Source: Bacillota bacterium (GTDB lineage: Bacteria; Bacillota; Clostridia; Christensenellales; Aristaeellaceae). Taken from it: a stretch of DNA of 8,405 bases. The stretch is taken from assembly GCA_023416655.1 (NCBI GenBank), contig JAEZHK010000117.1:1-8405 (forward strand), read 5' to 3'. The translations under genes were made by a program, and so were the position numbers. Under the pieces are notes generated by a model, which saw only the letters and a program-made list of their open reading frames with translations, was not told the origin of the DNA and did no database searches. Below are positions 1 through 5,727 of the stretch, piece by piece (position 1 is the stretch's first letter; each line of letters starts with the position of its first letter).

Positions 1-1944
1 TCCATCAAACCCGATTGCCCTAATCAGTACGACGAAAACCAAATTCAAGTGCTGGAAGGCCTGGAGGCGGTGCGCCGCAGGCCCGGCATGTACATCGGCT
101 CCACCGACGAACGCGGCCTGCACCACCTGGTTTACGAAATCGTGGACAATGCCGTGGACGAGGCGCTGGCCGGCTACTGCGACCACATCATCGTCACGCT
201 GCACAAAGACGGCGCCGTTTCCGTGGAGGACAACGGCCGAGGCTTCCCGGTGGGCATCCATCCCAAGATGGGTCGGCCCGCGGTGGAAGTCTGCCTCACC
301 GTCCTGCACGCCGGCGGCAAATTCGGGGGCGGCGGCTACAAGGTTTCCGGCGGCCTGCACGGCGTGGGCGCGTCGGTCGTCAACGCGCTCTCCAAACACC
401 TGATCGTAAGCGTCTTCCAGGACGGCAGGCTCTACCAGCAGGAATACGAGCGCGGAAAGCCGCTCTACGACCTGAAAATCGTCGGCCCGGCGGACCGTAC
501 CGGCACGACCATCCGCTTCCATCCGGACGTGCGGACCGGCGAGGAGCCGGAGCCCGGCATCTTTGAAACCGGCAGCTTTGACTTTGACACGCTGCGCACG
601 CGCCTGCGCGAGATGGCCTTCCTCAACAAGGGCATCAAGATCGAGCTGAACGACGAGCGCACCGAGCCCGCCCAGCAGAAGACGTACCACTACGAGGGCG
701 GTATCGTGTCCTTCGTGGAGTACCTGAACAAGAACAAAGAGGTCATGTTCAAGCCCCCGCTCTACATCGAGGGCTTGAAGGACTTCACCACCGTGGAGAT
801 CGCGCTGCAGTGGAACGACGGCTTCAACGAGAGCGTGTTCTGCTTCGCCAACAACATCCACACCCCGGAGGGCGGCACGCACCTGGCGGGCTTCCGCTCG
901 GCGCTGACCCGCGTCGTCAACGACTACGGCCGCAAATCCGGCATCCTGAAGCCCGCGGACGGCAGCCTGACCGGCGAAGACATCCGCGAGGGGCTGACGG
1001 CCATCGTTTCTGTCAAGCTCATGGAGCCGCAGTTTGAGGGCCAGACGAAGACCAAGCTGGGCAACAGCGAGGTGCGCCAGCTGGTGGATTCCATGGTGGC
1101 GGATAAACTCGCCATCTACTTTGAGGAAAGCCCCGGCGCGGCGAGGACGATCCTCGACAAGTGCCTCTCCGCCGCGCGCGCGCGCGAGGCCGCGAGAAAG
1201 GCCAGGGACCTGACCCGGCGCAAGACCGCGCTGGAGAGCGCCGCGCTGCCGGGAAAGCTCGCCGACTGTTCGGAGCGGGACCCGGCCAAGTGCGAGATCT
1301 TCCTCGTCGAGGGCGACTCGGCAGGCGGCTCCGCCAAGACCGGGCGAGACCGCCACTTCCAGGCGATCCTCCCTTTACGCGGCAAGATCCTGAACGTCGA
1401 GAAGACCCGCATGGACAAGGTGCTGGCCAATACCGAGATCAAGGCGATGATCACCGCCTTCGGCGGCGGCTTCGGCGCGGAATTCGATCCGGAAAAGCTG
1501 CGCTACCACCGCATCGTGTGCATGACGGACGCGGACGTGGACGGAAGCCACATCCGCATCCTGCTGCTCACCTTCTTCTACCGCCACATGACCAGGCTCA
1601 TCGAGGACGGACACGTCTACATCGCGCAGCCGCCGCTGTACAAGGTGACGAGGGGCAAGACGGTGCGCTACGTCTACACCGACCCGCAGCTGCAGGCGCT
1701 GCTGGACGAGCTGGGCCGGGACGCAAAACCCGACATCCAGCGCTACAAAGGCCTGGGCGAGATGAGCGCAGAGCAGCTCTGGGACACCACCATGAACCCG
1801 GAGACCCGCTCCATGTACCGGGTGACGCTCAAGGACGCCATCTCCGCCGACGAGATGTTCACGCTGCTCATGGGCGACCAGGTGGAGCCGCGCAAGGAAT
1901 TCATCGAGGAGAACGCGAAACTCGTCGCTGATTTGGATATCTAA
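1..1944 (+). CDS. gyrB: DNA gyrase subunit B (5' end outside window)
   Basis: ATPase subunit of DNA gyrase, which with GyrA forms the A2B2 enzyme that introduces negative supercoils into DNA. The frame is open from base 1, and the residues before the first in-window GTG (YDENQIQVLEGLEAVRRRPG) are classic GyrB N-terminus, so the true start lies a few codons upstream; the GTG at 49 is not the start. Visible in order are the GHKL ATPase domain (YEIVDNAVDEA, with Glu at 136-138 and Asn at 148-150; EDNGRGFPVGIHPK; GGLHGVGASVVNALS), the transducer QTKTKLGN loop, the TOPRIM metal site (EGDSAGG, Glu at 1309-1311; DADVDGSH near 1528) and the C-terminal QRYKGLGEM motif. About 647 residues are present, the short form lacking the insertion found in E. 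coli GyrB. gyrA follows 55 bp later and is probably cotranscribed. ParE is the main alternative, but the partner gene carries a gyrase-specific GyrA box. Confidence 0.97.
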   Translation, partial: SIKPDCPNQYDENQIQVLEGLEAVRRRPGMYIGSTDERGLHHLVYEIVDNAVDEALAGYCDHIIVTLHKDGAVSVEDNGRGFPVGIHPKMGRPAVEVCLTVLHAGGKFGGGGYKVSGGLHGVGASVVNALSKHLIVSVFQDGRLYQQEYERGKPLYDLKIVGPADRTGTTIRFHPDVRTGEEPEPGIFETGSFDFDTLRTRLREMAFLNKGIKIELNDERTEPAQQKTYHYEGGIVSFVEYLNKNKEVMFKPPLYIEGLKDFTTVEIALQWNDGFNESVFCFANNIHTPEGGTHLAGFRSALTRVVNDYGRKSGILKPADGSLTGEDIREGLTAIVSVKLMEPQFEGQTKTKLGNSEVRQLVDSMVADKLAIYFEESPGAARTILDKCLSAARAREAARKARDLTRRKTALESAALPGKLADCSERDPAKCEIFLVEGDSAGGSAKTGRDRHFQAILPLRGKILNVEKTRMDKVLANTEIKAMITAFGGGFGAEFDPEKLRYHRIVCMTDADVDGSHIRILLLTFFYRHMTRLIEDGHVYIAQPPLYKVTRGKTVRYVYTDPQLQALLDELGRDAKPDIQRYKGLGEMSAEQLWDTTMNPETRSMYRVTLKDAISADEMFTLLMGDQVEPRKEFIEENAKLVADLDI

Positions 1945-1982
1945 AGGGTGTTGAGCACTCGAAACGGGGCCAACATTCAGCC

Positions 1983-1991
1983 GGAAGGGAG
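1983..1991 (+). promoter_or_regulatory. Ribosome binding site of gyrA (decides GTG start)
   Basis: The purine run GGAAGGGAG ends 8 nt before the GTG at 2000. This supports that GTG over the in-frame ATG at 2030, which has no comparable Shine-Dalgarno sequence at the right distance. Confidence 0.75.
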
Positions 1992-1999
1992 CCAATTTC

Positions 2000-4591
2000 G
2001 TGCCGGATCAATTCAACATCGGCCACTTGATGCCGATCGACATTGAGGAAGAGCTTAAAAAATCGTTCATCAGCTACGCGATGGCCGTCATCGTCAGCCG
2101 GGCGCTGCCCGACGTACGCGACGGCCTGAAGCCCGTGCACCGCCGCATCCTCTACTCGATGGTGGAGCTGGGCGTGACGCCCGACAAGCCCTACCGCAAG
2201 TCCGCCCGCATCGTGGGCGACTGTTTGGGTAAATACCACCCCCACGGCGACTCGTCGGTCTACGACGCGATGGTGCGCCTGGCGCAGGATTTCTCCACCC
2301 GCTGCCTGCTGGTGGACGGCCAGGGCAACTTCGGCTCCGTGGACGGAGACGGCGCGGCCGCCATGCGTTACACCGAGGCGCGGCTGACCAAGCTCGCCAT
2401 GGAGATGGTCGCCGACATCGAAAAGGAGACCGTCGACTTCTACCCCAACTTTGACGAGACGCTGATGCAGCCCGCGGTGCTGCCGTCGAGGTTCCCGAAC
2501 CTGCTCGTCAACGGCTCCAGCGGCATCGCCGTCGGCATGGCCACGAACATCCCACCCCACAACCTGGGCGAGGTGATCGACGGCACGATCCACCTGATCG
2601 ACAACCCCGACGCGACGAACGAATCGCTGATGGGCTTCATCCACGGCCCGGACTTCCCCACCGGCGGCATCATCCTGGGCCGGGCGGGCATCCACGAAGC
2701 CTACGTCACCGGCCGCGGCCGCATCGTCATGCGCGCGCGCACAGAGATCGAGGCGATGGCCAATAACCGCCAGCGCATCGTGGCCACCGAGATTCCCTAC
2801 ATGGTCAACAAGGCCCGCCTGATCGAGAAGATCGCGGAACTGGTGCACGAAAAGCGCGTGGACGGCATCAGCGACATCCGCGACGAGTCTGACCGCACCG
2901 GCATGCGCATCGTCATCGAACTCAAGCGCGATGTCAACGCCAACGTGGTGCTCTCCACGCTCTACAAGCACACCCAGATGCAGGATACCTTCGGCGTCAA
3001 CATGCTGGCGCTGGTGGACGGCGCGCCCAAGATCCTGTCGCTGCAGCACGCGCTCAGGCACTACGTCGAGCACCAGAAGGACGTGGTGACGCGCAGGACG
3101 CGCTACGACCTCAATAAGGCCGAAGCCCGCGCGCACATCCTGGAGGGCCTCCTGATCGCGCTGGACCACATCGACGAGGTGATCCGCCTGATCCGCGCTT
3201 CCCGCACCGACAACGAGGCGAAGGACGGCCTGATGGCGAATTTCGGCCTCAGCGACAGGCAGGCCCAGGCGATCCTGGACATGCGCCTCAGGCGCCTGAC
3301 GGGCCTTGAGCGCGAGAAGATCCAGGCGGAATATGAAGAGCTTCAGGCGCTGATCAAGCACCTGATGGAAGTGCTGGCGGACGAGCGGCTGCTGATGAAC
3401 ATCATCAAGGAGGAGCTCCTTGAGATCAAGCGCAAGTATGCGGATCCGCGCCGCACCGAAATCACCGCGCTCGACGGCGAGATCGACATGCTCGACCTCA
3501 TCCAGGAAGAGGACATGGTGGTCACGCTGACCCACTACGGCTACGTGAAGCGGCTGCCCAAGGCCACCTACCGCGCGCAGCGGCGGGGTGGCAAGGGCGT
3601 GACGGGCGCGACCACGCGGGAAGAGGACTTCGTGGAGCAGCTCTACGTGACCTCCACCCACGACCCCGTGATGTTCTTCACCAACCGCGGCCGCGTGTAC
3701 GAGAAGCGCTGCTACGAGATCCCGGAGGCCGGACGCACCGCGAGGGGCACCGCCATCGTCAACCTCCTGCAGCTCGAGGGCGGCGAAAAGGTCACCGCCA
3801 TGCTGCCGGTGCCGGAGGAGCGCGTGTCGGGCCACTACCTCATCATGGCGACGCGGAAGGGCCTCATCAAGCGCACGGAGCTCTCCGAATTCCAGAATCT
3901 ACGCAAAAACGGCCTGATCGCCATCGTCCTTAGAGAGGACGACGACCTGATCGCCGTCGCGCTGACCGACGGCACCCGCGACGTGTTCCTGGGCACTGAG
4001 CAGGGCATGGCCATCCGCTTCGCGGAGAGCGACATGCGCCCGATCGGCCGCGCCGCGATGGGCGTGAAATCCATCGAGCTGGACGACGGCGACAGCGTTG
4101 TCGCCATGTCCATCCTGGAGGACGGCGCGCAGGTTTTGAGCCTGACCCAGCTGGGCTACGGCAAGCGCACGGAGATCGATGAGTACCGCGTGCAGACCCG
4201 CGCCGGCAAGGGCATCAAGGCGATGAACCTGACGGACAAGACGGGCCTCTTGGCCGGGCAGCTGCTGGTACACGAGGGCGAGGACCTCTTGCTCATCACC
4301 GACGACGGCACCGTCATCCGTACGCCCGTCTCCGCCATCTCGGTGCAGGGCCGCAACACCCAGGGCGTGCGCATCATGCGCGTGGACGAGGGCGTCAAGG
4401 TGGTCTGCGTCGCCCGCGCCGAGCCGGAGGACGACGACGACGAAATCGAGGTCGTCGGCGCTACCGCTTCCTGCACGGCGGGCGCCTGCCCGAACGCGCT
4501 GGACGTCTCCCCGGAGGATTTGAACGCCGACCTCAGCGGCGACACCGGCGAGGAACCGGAAGCCGTGGAAGAGCCGGAGAACGAAGTCTGA
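2000..4591 (+). CDS. gyrA: DNA gyrase subunit A
   Basis: DNA breakage-reunion subunit of gyrase, 863 residues with a GTG start. The N-terminus (SYAMAVIVSRALPDVRDGLK) and winged-helix domain are typical. The catalytic Arg123-Tyr124 lies in AMRYTEARL, and the DNA-intercalating Ile is I176 in NGSSGIAVGM. The quinolone-resistance region reads HPHGDSSVYD; Ser85 and Asp89 match the E. coli Ser83 and Asp87 positions, so it looks wild type. The GyrA box QRRGGKG at residues 527-533 begins the DNA-wrapping beta-pinwheel and separates gyrase from topoisomerase IV ParC. The last 56 residues (808-863) form an acidic tail with 20 Asp/Glu and two Cys (C825, C830). The gene probably shares an mRNA with gyrB and ends at a strong terminator 10 bp past its stop. 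Confidence 0.98.
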   Translation: MPDQFNIGHLMPIDIEEELKKSFISYAMAVIVSRALPDVRDGLKPVHRRILYSMVELGVTPDKPYRKSARIVGDCLGKYHPHGDSSVYDAMVRLAQDFSTRCLLVDGQGNFGSVDGDGAAAMRYTEARLTKLAMEMVADIEKETVDFYPNFDETLMQPAVLPSRFPNLLVNGSSGIAVGMATNIPPHNLGEVIDGTIHLIDNPDATNESLMGFIHGPDFPTGGIILGRAGIHEAYVTGRGRIVMRARTEIEAMANNRQRIVATEIPYMVNKARLIEKIAELVHEKRVDGISDIRDESDRTGMRIVIELKRDVNANVVLSTLYKHTQMQDTFGVNMLALVDGAPKILSLQHALRHYVEHQKDVVTRRTRYDLNKAEARAHILEGLLIALDHIDEVIRLIRASRTDNEAKDGLMANFGLSDRQAQAILDMRLRRLTGLEREKIQAEYEELQALIKHLMEVLADERLLMNIIKEELLEIKRKYADPRRTEITALDGEIDMLDLIQEEDMVVTLTHYGYVKRLPKATYRAQRRGGKGVTGATTREEDFVEQLYVTSTHDPVMFFTNRGRVYEKRCYEIPEAGRTARGTAIVNLLQLEGGEKVTAMLPVPEERVSGHYLIMATRKGLIKRTELSEFQNLRKNGLIAIVLREDDDLIAVALTDGTRDVFLGTEQGMAIRFAESDMRPIGRAAMGVKSIELDDGDSVVAMSILEDGAQVLSLTQLGYGKRTEIDEYRVQTRAGKGIKAMNLTDKTGLLAGQLLVHEGEDLLLITDDGTVIRTPVSAISVQGRNTQGVRIMRVDEGVKVVCVARAEPEDDDDEIEVVGATASCTAGACPNALDVSPEDLNADLSGDTGEEPEAVEEPENEV

Positions 4592-4600
4592 TCACACCCA

Positions 4601-4638
4601 AGCGCCCTCGCGGGAATTATCCGTGAGGGCGCTTTTCT
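4601..4638 (+). terminator. Rho-independent terminator of gyrBA
   Basis: A 13-bp stem (4601-4613 with 4621-4633, one G-U pair) closes a 7-nt loop and is followed by a short T-rich tail (TTT then CT). It starts 10 bp after the gyrA stop. The T-tail is short, but the stem is strong and GC-rich. Confidence 0.9.
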
Positions 4639-4641
4639 GCC

Positions 4642-4668
4642 GGTTGGCTTCGCGTCGGGAAGCCAATC
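4642..4668. repeat. Second hairpin just past the gyrA terminator
   Basis: The arms GGTTGGCTTC (4642-4651) and GAAGCCAATC (4659-4668) pair over 10 bp including one G-U, with a 7-nt loop. No T-tract follows on either strand, so it is not a standard terminator. It could assist termination or mRNA 3'-end stability. The bases from 4669 to 4763 are AT-richer, and I see nothing else in them. Confidence 0.5.
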
Positions 4669-4763
4669 ATCTTGCCGAATGACATCCGCAAGTCATGCAC
4701 GCTCCATAAGGTCAATTTTCTTTCACTAAACCGCATTTCGCCGGGCTTAATTTTAGAAATCGC

Positions 4764-4792
4764 TTGAAAATGAAATTAACCCGCGCTAGAAT
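4764..4792 (+). promoter_or_regulatory. Sigma-A-type promoter upstream of the HAD gene
   Basis: A -35 element TTGAAA (4764-4769) and a -10 element TAGAAT (4787-4792) are separated by exactly 17 bp, in a locally AT-rich patch within otherwise GC-rich DNA. Transcription would begin near 4799, giving the HAD gene a leader of about 280 nt. The call is made from sequence match only. Confidence 0.7.
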
Positions 4793-4821
4793 AAAGCCAA
4801 TTCCGCCGCAAGCCAGACCCA

Positions 4822-5014
4822 GGCATGGAGGGCGTCCTTTCACCCGGGACAAAAGAAGACGCGCGCGGGCGGGAATCTCCATGCCGCCTCACGGGCATAA
4901 TTTCTGCCACCCGCGCCGGTAGCAGTTGCGTTACGATGGGAACGGTTGACGCATTCCAGGAAAAACCTTTCGTCTCAAGGGGATTCAAAACACCCCCCTT
5001 CGGGGCATCTTGAG
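4822..5014 (+). other. Hairpin-rich leader or possible structured RNA, class unknown
   Basis: This stretch lies between the promoter and the HAD gene and has no convincing protein. Four successive inverted repeats can be read. GGCATGGAG (4822-4830) pairs perfectly with CTCCATGCC (4877-4885). CTGCCACC (4904-4911) pairs with GGTAGCAG (4918-4925) with one mismatch. TGCGTTA (4927-4933) pairs with TGACGCA (4947-4953) with one G-U. CTCAAG (4974-4979) pairs with CTTGAG (5009-5014) and encloses a CCC-TTCG-GGG mini-hairpin. An alternative pairing, AAGGGG (4977-4982) with CCCCTT (4995-5000), would exclude that last stem. I checked it by eye against T-box, TPP, FMN, SAM, ZTP, SRP RNA, tmRNA and RNase P hallmarks and recognised none. 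It may be a riboswitch-like leader, a small RNA, or an interspersed repeat. Confidence 0.4.
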
Positions 5015-5065
5015 TTGGGAATCCGGGCGGAAACGCGGCAGCATTCACCCCGCCGCGAGGAATGC

Positions 5066-5072
5066 GAGGAAG
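5066..5072 (+). promoter_or_regulatory. Ribosome binding site of the HAD gene (decides TTG start)
   Basis: GAGGAAG ends 5 nt before the TTG at 5078. It fixes the start where the HAD fold begins (ITHILFDFDGT) instead of at the far upstream in-frame ATG at 4946, whose 44 extra residues look like translated leader. Confidence 0.7.
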
Positions 5073-5077
5073 ATGGA

Positions 5078-5710
5078 TTGATCACGCACATCCTGTTTGA
5101 CTTCGACGGCACACTGGTGGAGTCCATGGACCTGTCGCTCCATCTGCTCAACGGCCTATCGGAAAAATACCATTACAGCCGTGTGTCGCTGGAAGACTTG
5201 CCGAGGCTCAAGGCCATGCCGCTGCCCGAGCGCTTTAAGCAGGTGGGCGTACCCGCGCACAGGATCCCGGCGATCTCGATGGATTTTTTGTCGCTCTACC
5301 ACAAGTCCCTGCCCAGCCTTCAGCCGGTGGAGGGCACGCGCGCGCTGCTCGAGGCGCTGAAAAAGGAGGGGCTGGGCCTCTCCGTGCTCTCGTCGAACTC
5401 GGTGGAGAACATCAACGCTTTCCTCCGCGCAAACGGCATGGAGCTGTTCGACCACATCTTCTCCTGCAACAACCTCTTCGGGAAGGACCGGTCGATCCGG
5501 AAGTTTCTGTCTCGCTTCGGGGTGGAGAAGGGCGGGCTTCTCTACGTCGGCGACGAGCTGCGGGACATCGAGGCCTGCCGCCTGGCGGAGGTCAAAATCG
5601 TCGCGGTGACCTGGGGCTTCGACCCCGCGCCGCTGCTCCGCTCCGGAAATCCGGAATTCATCGCCGCCACGCCCGGCGAGGTGCTTAAGATGATCCAGTC
5701 TATGCGATAA
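5078..5710 (+). CDS. HAD-superfamily phosphatase, phosphoglycolate phosphatase-like
   Basis: Predicted soluble cytoplasmic phosphohydrolase of the haloacid dehalogenase subfamily IA, 210 residues, a usual length for Gph/PpaX-type enzymes. Motif I is DFDGTLVES, with Asp8 the expected nucleophile and Asp10 the acid/base. Motif II ends at Ser105 in LSVLSSNS. A motif III lysine is likely in the FGKDRSIRK segment (K136 or K142). Motif IV is VGDELRDIEA, supplying Asp159 and Asp163 for Mg2+ binding, followed by the family-typical VKIVAVTWGFDP. Residues about 15-85 form the helical cap that sets substrate choice. The substrate cannot be read from sequence: phosphoglycolate, pyrophosphate or a sugar phosphate are all possible, so no symbol is given. 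It is transcribed alone from its own promoter after a long leader, and its 3' end converges on the SIR2-TPR gene 17 bp away with no visible terminator between them. Confidence 0.88.
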   Translation: MITHILFDFDGTLVESMDLSLHLLNGLSEKYHYSRVSLEDLPRLKAMPLPERFKQVGVPAHRIPAISMDFLSLYHKSLPSLQPVEGTRALLEALKKEGLGLSVLSSNSVENINAFLRANGMELFDHIFSCNNLFGKDRSIRKFLSRFGVEKGGLLYVGDELRDIEACRLAEVKIVAVTWGFDPAPLLRSGNPEFIAATPGEVLKMIQSMR

Positions 5711-5727
5711 GGCACCACCTATTGGCA

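Noticed and set aside
1161..1931. 256-residue frame inside gyrB on the + strand
   Set aside because: It is Arg/Gly/Pro/Ala-rich low-complexity translation out of frame with the conserved TOPRIM region, with no plausible start context.
1901..3835. 644-residue open frame on the minus strand antisense to gyrA
   Set aside because: It lies opposite a fully convincing gyrA, is rich in His/Val/Arg/Asp/Ala as expected from the complement of GC-rich codons, and shows no domain motif. It is a shadow frame.
4825..5013. 62-residue + strand frame in the leader
   Set aside because: No ribosome binding site is visible, its ATG sits inside the 9-bp stem arm at 4822-4830, and the composition looks non-coding.
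4822..5014. T-box or other known riboswitch
   Set aside because: I found no T-box core sequence, no antiterminator/terminator pair with a T-tract, and none of the conserved cores of TPP, FMN, SAM, cobalamin or ZTP aptamers. It is left as unknown structure.
4776..5048. 90-residue minus-strand frame across the leader
   Set aside because: It starts at a GTG with no clear Shine-Dalgarno, covers the + strand promoter and the hairpins, and shows no recognisable domain. It could be a translated dispersed repeat, but a protein cannot be supported.
4946..5077. N-terminal extension of the HAD protein from the ATG at 4946
   Set aside because: The 44 added residues have no HAD character and fall over the inverted repeats. 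A better Shine-Dalgarno precedes the TTG at 5078, where the fold begins.
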